Positions 31,533-42,475 are shown, numbered from the stretch's first letter. The stretch: DNA of 64,000 nt from Cladocopium goreaui (GCA_947184155.2 CAMXCT020001376.1:27501-91500); one strand, 5' to 3'. Numbers and translations are program-made. The notes: a model not told the origin generated them from the letters alone.

Positions 31533-32633
31533 GCCGACAGTAGATTATGTGACCCTGGTTGAAACAACAAAATCATGGGACATCTAGGGAAAATGATTTG
31601 AAATACATGAGTAAATGATGGCGTGAATATCCACAGGAAAAGTTGGTTGGTTAATTGTTCTACATATGTTTTTTGTAGGATATTTTAAATATCTCAATAT
31701 TAGATAAACTGTAGGTTTATCTACATACAATTTTTAAAATCGCATATGTTTATGGTTGGATGGGTTTGGAACCAATTTCTAATTGCAAGCAGGGGCCTTG
31801 CTGGGCTGCTGGATGGGCTAGCCAGGGATTCACCAACCAACGCGGGATGGTCTGGACACAAACCAATTCTGAGATGAATTGTTTATAATGATTAACTGTG
31901 CAGACCTGATCCAATCACGTGGGTATGTTGCAAACATACGCAATTGATTGGATCAGGATCTAGTACAGTAGTTATATATTGTTTAACCATACGTCCCCTA
32001 GTCGCTAATAAGGGAATCTACTTACCAGCCACACGATGGACCACCACGCAAGTTTGGATTTGAGAAAACCATTTTTTGCATGCCATAGGAAAATAGAGTT
32101 TTGTTAGATCTTTTTACTGTACGGTGATGTTTCAGAATATGTTGTCACACAGCTATACTCAGGTATTAACCATGCAGTGTGGAATCCCATGAATCATAGA
32201 TCATCTTCAACTTACCTTAAATTTTACCATTTTTAGATTTCCATCCCCCTATTAGTTGTGCAGAAATTAGTTGATTGACATTGGCACTTACATGTAAGGT
32301 TATCTCCATGCGGTATCCCTATGGCTAACCGGCTAACCCCGTTCGAAAAGCCACCGTGCTTTTCATTACAGGATGGGGCCGTGCCCCCCAGTGATGTGAA
32401 CGTTGGTTTATAAAACCATGAAAGTTTGTCCCCATTAACTAGTTCGTTATATCTACCATATCATAAACATCCATGAACCATAGAATTCAGCCACGAAATA
32501 AGGCCGGCTTAGCTATCTTGGGGGCCCCATGATCATTACCATCTTTTGTCGAAATTCCCATATTTTTCTTGGTGACGTCACCCTTTCCCCTGGTAAAATC
32601 GCTGTTGTCACCGCTTGTTGCTTGTTGCGTCAG
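31533..32633. other. intron-like DNA, no gene seen
   Basis: It contains an approximately inverted pair around 31905-31960 (CTGATCCAATCA against TGATTGGATCAG), likely the ends of another small palindromic element. A weak island near 32378 (GATGGGGCCGTGCCCCCC) is too short to call. Confidence 0.4.
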
Positions 32634-32690
32634 GCTGTGGCCAGATACAACGATAAGTGTGGATGCCGAACTGCCGTTGGGGGGAAACCT
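32634..32690 (+). CDS. candidate exon start, Cys-containing peptide
   Basis: A long pyrimidine-rich tract ending TGCTTGTTGCGTCAG is an excellent acceptor. The frame then reads AVARYNDKCGCRTAVGG. The donor is unclear because family D sequence begins at once. No family is recognised. Confidence 0.35.
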
Positions 32691-32691
32691 A

Positions 32692-32771
32692 TAGCTGGGG
32701 GAGACCCCAATAGCGCACATCTATAAATGGATGAGGACTGGGGGTACCCCTATTAGAAAGGCAATCTCCAT
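32692..32771. mobile_element. palindromic element family D, short copy
   Basis: The left arm AGCTGGGGGAGACCCCAATAG and right arm CTGGGGGTACCCCTATTAG flank a shortened core with ATCTATAAATGGATGAG. It is smaller than other copies. Confidence 0.55.
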
Positions 32772-33467
32772 ATATCTATGTATATCTATAGTTGTTTATG
32801 GCGCGAGCATCATCGTGTAGTGCAATTTTGGATCAATTTTATTGGGAAGAGATTGAGAAAATATTAATAATATTAGCCAAATCTATGCTAGGATCTGTTT
32901 GTTGCTGAAATTTGTTGGGGGGGAACCTCAAAAGAACACGTGTTCATGACACGATGGGTGATGTGTGCCTAAAAAATGGGGATCTGTTCCTCAACCAAAA
33001 ACGAGTGTTCTGAATTGGGTTGTACCTGAATTACCTGAAACAATAACAATTCATTTGATGTCTCACTTGACTTTACAGGTGTGGGTAATGTTGGGATTGG
33101 TTCTTTGTTTTTTGCTGCAAATAGGAATCTACATATTTTATGATATCTGTTATATATATATATATCATAGATATATTGTATATATGTAATATGCGTATTC
33201 ATCCTGAAGTAGATAGAATATCACAATTTCAATAGCACTCTCACTGTTGTGAGTTGTTTTGTTTTTTGATGTGCATATTCCATCTACTCCAGGATGACTA
33301 TACAGGATGAATGTATGTATGATATGTATATATATACACATACACATGTATAATCATGTATACATATACTTATACATATACTTATACTCACCAGCTTTAA
33401 GTAAATGCTGGGTAACTAAGATTGGCTTGCTGGTTAAGGCTCTTGCAAGGGTAGAGCCATCGTTCTT
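32772..33467. other. intron-like DNA, no gene seen
   Basis: TATATATA and CATATAC microsatellites lie at 33150-33190 and 33325-33390. No supported exon. Confidence 0.4.
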
Positions 33468-33590
33468 TACCCTTTGGTAATCGAACATGATTTGCTGGAA
33501 AATCCCCGAACTAAATGAAGGCTTTAATTGGAAAATCAACTGTAAATTGTGGTTTTCCATCAAGCCATGCTTGATGACACAGGAGGGTAA
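33468..33590. mobile_element. palindromic element, family B subfamily with ATCAAACATG arm
   Basis: The left arm is TACCCTTTGGTAATCGAAC and the right arm CATGCTTGATGACACAGG plus AGGGTA. It resembles about 591-705 rather than the main family. Confidence 0.6.
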
Positions 33591-34078
33591 TCTGGGAATC
33601 ATAGGAGAGCTGATCAGCAGGGAAAACATGGATATATCTCACTAATGGCAATGGAGCATTGTTGAAACATTTCATTAGTATATGCAATCAAACAAAGGAT
33701 CCATTAGACCATGAAGAAGGTCATGTGTAAGATATGTCTAGATACTTCTGTCTTTTTTTCCAGTGTCACCATGTCACAAAGATTGCTGACCCAACACTAC
33801 TTAGGCAAATCTGGTGGTTTTCAACTACGCACACCTACATATTTTTTAAAATACTGTTTGTATTCCAACCTGGCGAGGGAAGATCATGGTGGATGATGTT
33901 CAGATGATAGCAGCGCAGCTGTTGCCATTCAAAATATTAATTATGTATCATATTATCATTATGTATTGCAAATAGCTGCTTTGATACAAAGGAATCATGA
34001 AGCTAACATAACAATATTCAGAATATGCATTGTGTATTGTTATGTTTGATTGCGCGTATTTGTTTGAACAGCTTTTAG
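33591..34078. other. intron-like DNA, no gene seen
   Basis: The weak + ORF at 33711-33896 has no supporting context. A short patch near 33885 (IMVDDVQMIAAQ) is too small to call. Confidence 0.35.
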
Positions 34079-34154
34079 TACTCGTGGAACGTCAATCGCT
34101 GTGGCTATGGGTCTACCAAAGACCCGTGGTTCTATGAGCAGTCTGCACATTTAA
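34079..34154 (+). CDS. candidate terminal exon, small peptide
   Basis: After the acceptor CAGCTTTTAG the frame reads TRGTSIAVAMGLPKTRG, then SMSSLHI, and stops at TAA 34152-34154. A second frame from an earlier AG (LLVLVERQSLWLWVYQRP) is also open. No family is recognised. Confidence 0.3.
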
Positions 34155-34395
34155 GCGCCATTTCCCCTGTGACCTTCCCCATTCCAGTTCCTATATGCTT
34201 CCCATACTACTGTTTTTCGTTTGAAACTGTAGAGGTTTTAGAGGTTATATCACAACGCACGGGGTAGTTCACCATGGGATGACGCTAACTGCACCCCCAA
34301 GCATAGTTGGTCCCAAAATCCACTATGACTTCTTTCTATCCCATTATTTCCCATTTTGATTGGTTACTGCTTAACATTTTCTCGTTCATATCTTC

Positions 34396-34512
34396 GGGTA
34401 AACATACAAAAAATCAAAAAGATCTGGAAAACCCCTTGATTCCCGTGTGGAAAACGATCTGCAAATGATGGATAAGGGGTAGTTTTCCACATATATTTTG
34501 GCATGTTTACAG
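34396..34512. mobile_element. palindromic element related to family B
   Basis: The left end GGGTAAACATACAAAAAA pairs with the right end TATTTTGGCATGTTTAC. The inner arms TCTGGAAAACCCC and GGGGTAGTTTTCCACA are complementary. Confidence 0.5.
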
Positions 34513-34565
34513 GTTGGAAAATCATGGCAAGTCATGCTAAATCCCATCCATCCATCCATCTCCAG

Positions 34566-34931
34566 GCGCGAAGCCTACATCGCCTGGCTGCAGCGTTGAT
34601 CGAAGCCAAAAAATCAGCATCAGCACGGCAGTAGAAACCACGGCGGGATTTGTCCAGAAAAGAGGCCCCCAAAAGAGAGATTGCCACAATTGGAGAAATA
34701 TCAAGTTGGAAAAGTTGGAAAAGTTGGAAAACAAAGCTTCAAATCTTGTGAAGATCAACTCTAAGAGAAGCTATTTGTATCTTAAAGATTTGCCACGAGA
34801 TCATGAAGACAACAAAAATCTGGTCAAACATCACGCGGCATAACTTTAGTAAAATCCTTGCGAAAGTCTTCACCCTTTTTCCGGTCGACCTCAACTCGCT
34901 GCCGTGTGAAAGATTCGACAAACGGCGCCAG
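34566..34931 (+). CDS. candidate exon with a probable frame shift, coiled-coil segment
   Basis: After a CTCCAG acceptor the first frame is open for about 92 codons: GAKPTSPGCSVDRSQK, then TTAGFVQKRGPQKRDC, then IKLEKLEKLENKASNL, then SYLYLKDLPRDHEDNKN. It stops at TAA 34841-34843. The next frame then reads ITRHNFSKILAKVFTLF, then PVDLNSLPCERFDKRR, to a donor CCAG|GTGCCG. The two frames overlap near 34800-34843, so a single shift would give one continuous exon. The LEKLEKLE run comes from a GTTGGAAAA triplication and would extend a coiled coil. No domain is recognised. Confidence 0.4.
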
Positions 34932-35542
34932 GTGCCGGGATGCTGATCCCCAATTTCACCGGAAAGCCAAACAGTGAACTTCCCATGATCCAAGACATGG
35001 GGACGACAGCATTTCATGGTTTTTCCATATGGTCCAAGACATGGGTTTATCTGAAAATATCATATGGCTATACTCTCCAAATATTTTAGCATATGAATTA
35101 TAACCATATAGGTTTATATGAAAATATGGTATACCCTCCAAATGGCTATTAAATAATAGGGATAATGATGACTGAACCATGGATTTAGGGTACCACATGT
35201 TCAAACAAAACCATATGGACCAGAACTACTGGGCAATCCTGCTCCAGTGTCCAAAAGTGTTGGATCCCCTGTAAATGTTCTTTTCCCAGACATCGGGATA
35301 CTGTACTTGAGGCATCCACCAAAATGCTATAATGCTTAAAGCTTGGAAGACCATTAATTATTGGCGGCTGTATAGCTGTGCCATTGTTGGCTTTTTTATC
35401 TCAAAAAAACATGGGAAAATCCCTGAAATGAGTTTTTGGTTGAGAAGTAGCTTAACCCATCTTAACCCCTGAAAGGAGATCAAGCCAGGGGGGTGAGATC
35501 ATCGTAAGAAAATTAGCCCAAGCCATTGGCTTTGGAACTTGA
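34932..35542. other. intron-like DNA, no gene seen
   Basis: It contains a short direct repeat (ATGGTCCAAGACATGGG at about 35028 and CATGATCCAAGACATGGGG at about 34983) and TATATGAAAATAT words. No supported exon. Confidence 0.4.
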
Positions 35543-35806
35543 ATGTTTGCTACGGTTCTATTCTTACGCATCAAATATGTTCTTTCAAACGGTGGCGACA
35601 ACTTTGCAATCCTGCCTCCAGAGAACCAAACCATGGGTTTCCTCGAAAAAAAAATTGCTTTCTATGTATACTATTGGGATCTATTCAAAGGGTTCTTGGA
35701 CGGGGTCCAAGAGGGGTCAAAGTCAATTTTTGTTGTTGTTTCTTGCCTTAGATTCATTTATCAGACCCGCACCAGAGCTACATCAGACCGCTTAAAGCTG
35801 AACTGA
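35543..35806 (+). CDS. open frame of 87 codons, unknown protein
   Basis: It reads MFATVLFLRIKYVLSNGG, then DNFAILPPENQTMGFLEK, then KIAFYVYYWDLFKGFLDG, then VQEGSKSIFVVVSCLRF, and ends TRATSDRLKLN at a stop. The ATG directly follows an in-frame TGA, so this could be a complete small ORF or a last exon. Two other + frames are open, but this one has the best composition. There is no signal peptide or clear membrane helix. No family is recognised. Confidence 0.35.
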   Translation: MFATVLFLRIKYVLSNGGDNFAILPPENQTMGFLEKKIAFYVYYWDLFKGFLDGVQEGSKSIFVVVSCLRFIYQTRTRATSDRLKLN

Positions 35807-36085
35807 GTGTCAAATTCACCGGTTTGACATTCTGGTTGATGATTATATATAGAATATCATAGGAAGCTATGATATGCATACAAACTATCCATACTATCCT
35901 TTATATGGGTATGGGTCAACGTTTAAGACCTAGGGGACCACAGATGATGGTCTATTTTCAGTATTAACCATCCATTTTTATGGGTACAGTACTGTACCCA
36001 TTTTTGACCCATAAGCTATAGCCATATATTGGATCACCATCCATGACCAGAAAAAACACCGTTCCAATGTACTCTCTTGACCAAG

Positions 36086-36166
36086 CAGTTGGCTGCGGCT
36101 TCAGCAGCCACTGCTCAACCAGTACTTTTTGCAGGGTATCATGCCAAACCTCCAATGACGAAATGA
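36086..36166 (+). CDS. candidate terminal exon, Ala-rich peptide
   Basis: After the acceptor TTGACCAAG the frame reads QLAAASAATAQPVLFAG, then YHAKPPMTK, and stops at TGA 36164-36166. It is Ala-rich and GC-richer than its flanks. A second frame is open over the same bases. No family is recognised. Confidence 0.3.
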   Translation, partial: QLAAASAATAQPVLFAGYHAKPPMTK

Positions 36167-37416
36167 TCCAAGCTGTTTAGTTCCGACTTTGGTCGTCAAC
36201 ATCACAGGCATTGAAACTGGGTAACTGTCTGAAAATGTTGGGTGGATATAACATGATATAACCAATATTAGCCAAGCAAAATTGTGATTTAATGGAATAT
36301 GACATTATATATGATGGGATCTGTAGTCAGCAATATGATATTTGGTTTTTCCCAACAAGATGAATTATACATCATCAAAGTTGGAGATAGCCTATTTTCA
36401 GACAATCAATACTCATTCATGGCTTATCAAGAGGGCAAGCTTTACACGACCCAGTGACCCAGTGTTACTGCGCAGACCGGTGGCTTAAGTTGTTTTTGGT
36501 GCGAAACAGTCCATGAAACCAGAGACTGTTTAACGTCTCAAACGACCTATCCCCACAAATCACAGAGAACGACAGTAGGATACTGTGGGAACAATTGCCA
36601 TCACATACGGGCTGAACCAAGCAGGTCTAGAATTGATTGTAAGTCTTTCAGATCGGATTTCTTTGGCATCGTGTACTGAGTCTGAAAAAGTCTGATAGTC
36701 ATCAAAAGAATAGATCCATTTAGTGTCACATCAACCACTCAGGCCAGTCTAGTATATACAGTTCCATAAACATCCAACAATGTTTTATTACGGCAACTAC
36801 AATAAACGTACTGTACTAAACCACTTCAAAACGTCTCACCAAAAATTCAGTGGATCCAATACGTGATCCCCTTGATGTTCATCATGATGGCCGCCCTTTG
36901 GTGCCAAGGTACCAGATCTGTGAATGTTTTCTGGGTTTAACCAAGATGGTGATTTAACCAAGAAAAATATGGGCATTGAATCAGCAACGTTTTGGTTTAA
37001 GCTCCAGATATGGAAAACCCACCGTTCAGTTTGATGCTTAGTATATACATTAGAATCCCATATGCCTACATTTTCCCATGGAGAAAGGTGTGAGTTTCCA
37101 GCTCGCTATGTTAGATTACTAATTGTAAATAGTTTACGTGGCCCACCATCCGAGTAAGAAGTTATTGTATAAATCATAAACCCATCCACCTATAGATTAT
37201 ACATCCATATACATATACATATATCCATCATAAATCCATTGAAGGTATAAACCAACTTACTCATCTTGGAGTCCCGCATCGTACACTTTTATTGATTCAA
37301 ATGTTTGGTGTAGATTCGGACATGTTTTTTCTTCCAAAAGCAGCATATAATCATCCCCAGCCCCAATCAGCTGGCCACATGTGCGTATCCGATCTTATAC
37401 CCCATGTGTTCGTTAG
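36167..37416. other. intron-like DNA, no gene seen
   Basis: About 1.25 kb without a supported coding island. AT-rich, with no recognised repeat family. Confidence 0.4.
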
Positions 37417-37470
37417 TTCGCACCTTCTAATCAAGCGGGTTCTGGTTCTAGTGATTTGCTAAATGCCTTG
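37417..37470 (+). CDS. candidate internal exon, unknown protein
   Basis: The acceptor GTTCGTTAG is followed in phase 0 by FAPSNQAGSGSSDLLNAL, with a donor TTG|GTTCTA after 37470. That is 18 codons, phase 0 at both ends. It is a short island with natural composition. No family is recognised. Confidence 0.35.
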
Positions 37471-37911
37471 GTTCTAGCCAAGTATCTATACATATACAAT
37501 TTTATATACCATACACATGAGATGCATGATGAATGTGTATATATATATAGAGATAGATATATGCCTTTGTTCACGTAAGCAAGTACACCAGTGGCATGGG
37601 AGATATATCCCATTGTATTTCCGTTAGATCCCATTATGACCAGATAGAAAAATATGTTCCCAGCGTGAACGGAGAAAATCTCATTATTCTGGTTGGTTTG
37701 TAGGCATCAGGGTCAACTATTGGGGATTATAACTTATAATAATGGTCAATTGGGGAGCACCGGGGGATTATAATGGTCAATTATTGCTTATGTCATAGTC
37801 CCCAATACATGACTTAGTAGAACCCTCTGGAAAAGCCAATCAACATGGGTATTTTATGGTAGAATTTCTGAACAGCTGATCCACTTCCCCCTTATTTTTC
37901 CCTAATATTAG

Positions 37912-38088
37912 ATATTCCGCTTTCGGATCGACGGCATTCATTTTGAGACCCTGAGATCTTGGATAGGGGACAAGCTGAGCCAAGCTGTCGGATGCGAAGC
38001 ATTTGGGGGCACTCGGTGGTCATCGTGCTGGTTGGAGCGCTCACTTGCATATGCAATGTCTGGGTTTCATCTCAAAGCCTATTCTTAG
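37912..38088 (+). CDS. candidate terminal exon, good reading frame
   Basis: A very strong acceptor (CACTTCCCCCTTATTTTTCC then CTAATATTAG) opens a 58-codon frame. It reads IFRFRIDGIHFETLRSWI, then GDKLSQAVGCEAFGGTRW, then SSCWLERSLAYAMSGFHL, then KAYS and TAG at 38086-38088. This is one of the most convincing islands in the window: GC-rich, mixed polar and hydrophobic, Trp- and Cys-containing. It may instead end at an internal donor (ACTCG|GTGGTC or CTG|GTTGGA). I do not recognise the family. Confidence 0.5.
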   Translation: MFRFRIDGIHFETLRSWIGDKLSQAVGCEAFGGTRWSSCWLERSLAYAMSGFHLKAYS

Positions 38089-38241
38089 TGACATTTAGAT
38101 GCATTTAGAGGTTTATTCCCATATACTCCATGAGAATCCCCAAGTGGTTAATCCCTTCCCCAGTTGCTGGATAAATCACCATCTTTGAGGCTTAAAAGAA
38201 GCCATCTTTGGTGAACATCCCAGTTTCAATATTTTTTTCTG

Positions 38242-38350
38242 GTTACCCTCTGGTACACTAACAGTTTGCTATTGAAGCCATGGCCATAGAAATAGTTGAT
38301 TTAGCCATTAATAGCATTGTGATTTTCCATCGTTATATTACCACGAGGTA
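38242..38350. mobile_element. palindromic element family B, diverged copy
   Basis: The left end is GTTACCCTCTGGTACACTAA and the right end TATATTACCACGAGGTA. It shares ATAGAAATAGTTGATTTA and TTAATAGCATTGTGATTTTC with the copies at 23337 and 23649. Confidence 0.65.
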
Positions 38351-38936
38351 TCCCTTTTATATCCCCATTATATTGATGGATTTCAGTTGTTTCTTGCTTC
38401 TTAGATTGCCATGGCTTCCCACATGAAACATGAAATATCCCATTGCCCATTATTTTGATATGGATAGTGATGGTTGTGCCATTATGGCCCTGTATCTGTG
38501 TGTGGAAATATAATGAATGATCCCGATGATGTTTTCCTCATCAAATCCCATGTTTCCACACATCAAGTTGATGTTGTCTTTTCTAAGTTTGGTTTTATAT
38601 CCCCATTGCAGTAAATCACACTTATATACAATCCAATACTGATTGTGTATAGCTGTTTTCATCCCCTGTTAACTGTAGTTATATATAATCCCCTGTTGAC
38701 TGTAGTTATATATGTATTATATAGATATATTATACATTTTCCTCATTGTTATCCTCTTTTTATCCCATTAACCCACTAGCTATAATTATAATCACCATCA
38801 CACCTCTTATAAAACTCTTGTATACATCTTATATACCTATTATATATGTGTATATGTATATATATATACTGCCATTATCACGCCTGTTATCCCATTAATT
38901 CTATGCCTATGAAATATACCTATTTTTAAAAGTCAG
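38351..38936. other. intron-like DNA, no gene seen
   Basis: It includes a duplicated TCCCCTGTTAACTGTAGTTA word at about 38663 and 38690, and TATATGTGTATATG microsatellite. No supported exon. Confidence 0.4.
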
Positions 38937-39003
38937 TTTTTGCTGCTACCTCAGCACTGAGGTGGACCTGCCGCAGCATTTTCGTTCAGAGGATCGGATT
39001 CTG
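38937..39003 (+). CDS. candidate internal exon, unknown protein
   Basis: The acceptor AAAGTCAG opens a frame reading FCCYLSTEVDLPQHFR, then SEDRIL, with a donor CTG|GTTTCG. It ends in phase 0. The frame stays open further (VSKTHRKSMG) to a TAG, so it could be terminal. GC-rich against an AT-rich background. No family is recognised. Confidence 0.4.
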
Positions 39004-40112
39004 GTTTCGAAAACACACAGGAAATCTATGGGATAGTTCTTCAAGGGATTTGGATACTATCATGGAAAATCATGAGAAAACCTATGAACATAATGAGGAT
39101 ATAGTGGGGATATAGTGGGATGGTTTAATGTGTTTTCTGTGTATATGATTAATACATCATATCCAATCTTGTTGATGAAAAACATGTGATTAAACAGTGA
39201 ATGGAATGGTATATTTCCACCAAAATAATATTTTCAGATATATTAATCCAATAGGCAATGTGCCAATATTTAAACAATATGGCAACCCCCTTTCTGGGGT
39301 TTTCCATCAATATTTCCATCAAGATAATGGGGATATAGGGACATTGTTGGGATGTCATGGGATAGAATAAAATACATAGCCAACAATAGGATATGTGGCT
39401 GTGTCAGAGCATGGGCCCCCTGGGCCATACCACCAATATATGGTTATGTTATGTTAATAGGGAACATGGTGATTAAACAGTGGATGGAATGGGTAAGCCA
39501 TTTTCAGACAGAACCGCATATTTGAATCATGGGCAAGTGGTTCTTGGGTTTTCCATGACAGGAAAAAACATTCAAACAAGAACGGAGGAACCTTCCAAAG
39601 CATTATTTCATCTTATCTCAGGGGTATCAAGTATTTTGCTCAGAGTTTCGGTTTCAATACAATCGAAATGACTGGAAATTGGGCCAGATGTTTGTGTTTT
39701 TTTGAAGGCCCCCGCGAACTGGATCCATGCGAAAATATGTAGAAATCAGAATGGAATAGATAGCCAAAATTAAAATGAAGATAGACCATGTTTCAGAACA
39801 AACATAGAAATTTTCAGGGAATACCTAAACTGAATTTCAGGAAGTGAAGACACACATAATATTAAAAAAGACATATATTGATATTTCAAATTTATTTTTA
39901 ATAGTCCAGAGATATTCACTATTTGTATTTTGATCTTCGAATAGTCTGTCCCATCACCTGATCTTAAAAACCTAAGGAATTATGTTAATAGGTATCAAAG
40001 GTATATATATATGGTACATGAGAGTCATACTGGTGATTAAAACTACATTCATAGTAGGTGTATAAGATTGTATAAGAGTCATATAATCCTTATATTCCAA
40101 TATGTTTCATAG
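39004..40112. other. intron-like DNA, no gene seen
   Basis: The + ORF at 39480-39671 (63 codons) has plausible composition but no splice support. The rest is AT-rich. Confidence 0.35.
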
Positions 40113-40178
40113 CCTCCACCTCGCCAGGAAGTTGCGCAGAGGCAATGGTCATGCAGTTGGGAAGCTCAGTGACTGGAG
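40113..40178 (+). CDS. candidate exon, basic peptide
   Basis: The acceptor ATGTTTCATAG opens a frame reading LHLARKLRRGNGHAVGKL, then SDWR, with a possible donor GAG|GTTTTC. If unspliced it continues FSPPKMCS to TAA at 40204-40206. Arg/Lys-rich. No family is recognised. Confidence 0.4.
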
Positions 40179-40206
40179 GTTTTCACCCCCAAAGATGTGC
40201 AGTTAA

Positions 40207-40313
40207 TAAGCCCTTTACCAGTGATTTCTCTGGTTATAACTGGGGCTATCATGGCCCATAAATAATTTGATAGGGTAATTATGGGTTATTAAACTGACTT
40301 AAAACTGGTATTT
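40207..40313. mobile_element. palindromic element family C, diverged copy
   Basis: It contains CCCTTTACCAGTGATTTC and GGTTATAACTGGGGCTATC on the left, and TTAAAACTGGTATTTGTTCC on the right. It is related to 8872-8966 and 56668-56785. Confidence 0.5.
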
Positions 40314-40613
40314 GTTCCTAATATACTGTGGATCTAAGACTGATCTAAGTTGTGAACTGGCCATGACAACCAGAATTTGCCCACCAAAAATCCGGGTGAT
40401 GAACGGGATTTACGATCGTAAGACTGTTATTTTTCTCTTACGATCTGTGGAATGATTCCTTATTATCAGCCTCATTATATTCCACAGCTTATTATCAGAT
40501 GATTCCTTATAATGGTAATGATTCCTCATTATATTCATATCCTTGTTATGTACATTACCATTGTAATCCCCATATGTCCATGTATAACCCAAGCTACGAC
40601 CTCAAGACTTAAG

Positions 40614-40669
40614 AGTTTGGGCACGTTGAATATTTTTATGGGCCCCATCCCTGGCACTTGCTGAGAGCA
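40614..40669 (+). CDS. candidate internal exon 1 of a phase-consistent chain
   Basis: After ACTTAAG the frame reads FGHVEYFYGPHPWHLLRA and meets a textbook donor GCA|GTAAGTGG. It ends in phase 0, and the next island (40845) starts in phase 0. The peptide is aromatic- and His-rich. The protein is unrecognised. Confidence 0.5.
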
Positions 40670-40844
40670 GTAAGTGGAAGATAGCCCATTGTATCACATA
40701 CAAGTTGAAACAATCCCTCGAAAATCCCGACAGTTGTGAAATTCAGGTAAAATATCCATGGATATATCCAACATCATAATATGAATATGAATATTCGTAA
40801 AACAACATATTCAATATCCATCATGCCCTCCGTCATTCCCGCAG

Positions 40845-40906
40845 GAACACGCGGTGGTTAAGCCGAAGCACAAGACATTTCTTCACGCTTCAAGGTGCGG
40901 CTGGAT
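40845..40906 (+). CDS. candidate internal exon 2 of a phase-consistent chain
   Basis: The acceptor CGTCATTCCCGCAG and the donor GGAT|GTGAGTAA enclose 62 bp reading EHAVVKPKHKTFLHASRC then GW. The exon ends with two bases of a codon, and the next exon (41326) supplies exactly one. The intron after it contains a family E element. Confidence 0.55.
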
Positions 40907-41226
40907 GTGAGTAAACCCATGAAGAAATGGGGAGTTAATTAGCGAAAGTTGAGATTTAGAACCATGTCAATGGGATACGATATGGGGATATCGTGGGGAT
41001 TTACAGCCATCAAGATTTGAATTTGGGTGTTTCTGAAAATGGAGTATACCATAGTATACCTACAAATATCAGGTTTTGAGGGGAAAATGATGATCGACCA
41101 TGGCTTTAGGATGATTTAGGGGTATTGTATTTCGTAGACAAGCCATGACAAGCCCACGTATCGTATGTACATCAGTCATCAATAATATATGGGCTATCAA
41201 CATCTATCAACCACGTACAAGATGAG

Positions 41227-41325
41227 GCCCCCCAGTTATAAGTTGGTTTATAACTTGTAACCCATCAAGTATAGTTGTATCCCTCTAATCAAGCCTAGTT
41301 GACCAAGTTATGTGCGTCAACTTAG
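41227..41325 (+). mobile_element. palindromic/introner-like element family E, copy 1
   Basis: It starts at GCCCCCCAGTTATAAGTTGG and ends GTTATGTGCGTCAACTTAG. The terminal TTAG is the acceptor of the exon that follows at 41326, so the element's right end coincides with an exon border. A relative lies at 59880-59971. Confidence 0.65.
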
Positions 41326-41404
41326 CGATTTCGTTTATGGCAGCCTCACCTTGTACCAAGTGGAACGCACCCCCCAAGAAGCTATGTGGCCCGGTGTATT
41401 GCTG
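41326..41404 (+). CDS. candidate internal exon 3 of a phase-consistent chain
   Basis: The one-base start completes the codon left by exon 40845-40906. The frame then reads DFVYGSLTLYQVERTPQE, then AMWPGVLL, with a donor CTG|GTGTAAG, ending in phase 0. The three exons together give about 65 residues of continuous, protein-like sequence. The family is unrecognised. Confidence 0.55.
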
Positions 41405-42082
41405 GTGTAAGATCATGTAAGATCATCAACACTGAAAAGTTTGCTGGATAGTGGTCAGCAATGGGGATGAATCAAAACCTTTGCTTTGAAATACAATATT
41501 TGGAGGAGGTGAACATTCAGAAATGCCATATTTGGAGGAGATGAACATTCATAAACGCCAACTATTTTGGAGTGAAAACCGAATGTACTGATCGGGTTTG
41601 GACCAATACCCAAATGGGTTATTCAAACATGTTTGGTGAACAGGCCAACCCATGTGGTCTGCACCTGATGACCTAGAACCAGAGAAAGTGTCCATGCAAC
41701 ACCAAGATGAGATACAGTATTCGTTCCACATAATCACAAAATAACGAATTTGGGATTTGATATAACATATGCAAAATTATTGGATTAATTAAAATATAAC
41801 GGTGATACAACATACAATATCATCAACAATGAAGGGATTCGCAGCAACTAGTCAAAGTCGGCGGATGACCGGCAGGTAGTGCCCCGTAGCACTGTGATGG
41901 AGAATGGGTTTCTATTCTGTGTGGCTTGAAAACAAACATGGGGGTTTCAGCTAGGATAGACTCGTACAACCTAGAAATGAGATAGCTAAGTTGGTTAACA
42001 TCTACAGTAGCTTAGCCATGGATTCATCCTGATTATTAACCATGACATGACCAAACAGTCGTGGGTTTCCCTGGAAATAAGG

Positions 42083-42475
42083 TACCCTGGAATTACGACA
42101 TCTTACGGGTGGCGCAAGGTGCACAGTCGTGCACAGTCGTGCACAGTCGTGCACAGTACAGCCAGTAATGAAACTGACGAAGAGAAACACTTTCACATGT
42201 GTCATCATCATCTCAACACAGGGGAACTGGTACCTTGGTCTCACTCTGGTGTGATCCACGAACGTTATATCGGTGGGTCAATGGGTCTTCGACGACGCGG
42301 TCAATTACTTTCAAGTCTTGAAAGAAGAGTTGGCCTGACAATTAGAGAAGACACACTGACAGGAGCCGCGAAGGCCTACTTCAAGATCGTTGGATCGTGG
42401 TACAAAACGGTACAAAGCTGTTCGCGACTTGTTGGACAGAACATTGGACACAAAAATGGCTAACTAGGGTTTATG
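42083..42475 (+). CDS. coding region with several frame changes, possible pseudogene
   Basis: Coding-quality segments follow each other in alternating frames. VPWNYDILRVAQ lies at 42083-42118. ELVPWSHSGVIHERYIG comes next, then WVFDDAVNYFQVLKEEL in another frame. LTIREDTLTGAAKAYF and KIVGSWYK return to the first. After a 10-bp duplication (GTACAAAACG/GTACAAAGCT) comes AVRDLLDRTLDTKMAN, ending in TAG. Either the gene is dead, or several small introns are present, or the assembly carries indel errors here. The order of segments suggests one original protein of about 120 residues. The family is unrecognised. The phase-0 start could continue from the exon at 41326-41404. Confidence 0.4.
42117..42157. 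repeat. 10-bp tandem repeat, four copies
   Basis: GTGCACAGTC repeated four times, the last ending in A instead of C. Each unit contains the ApaLI-type palindrome GTGCAC. Confidence 0.9.
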
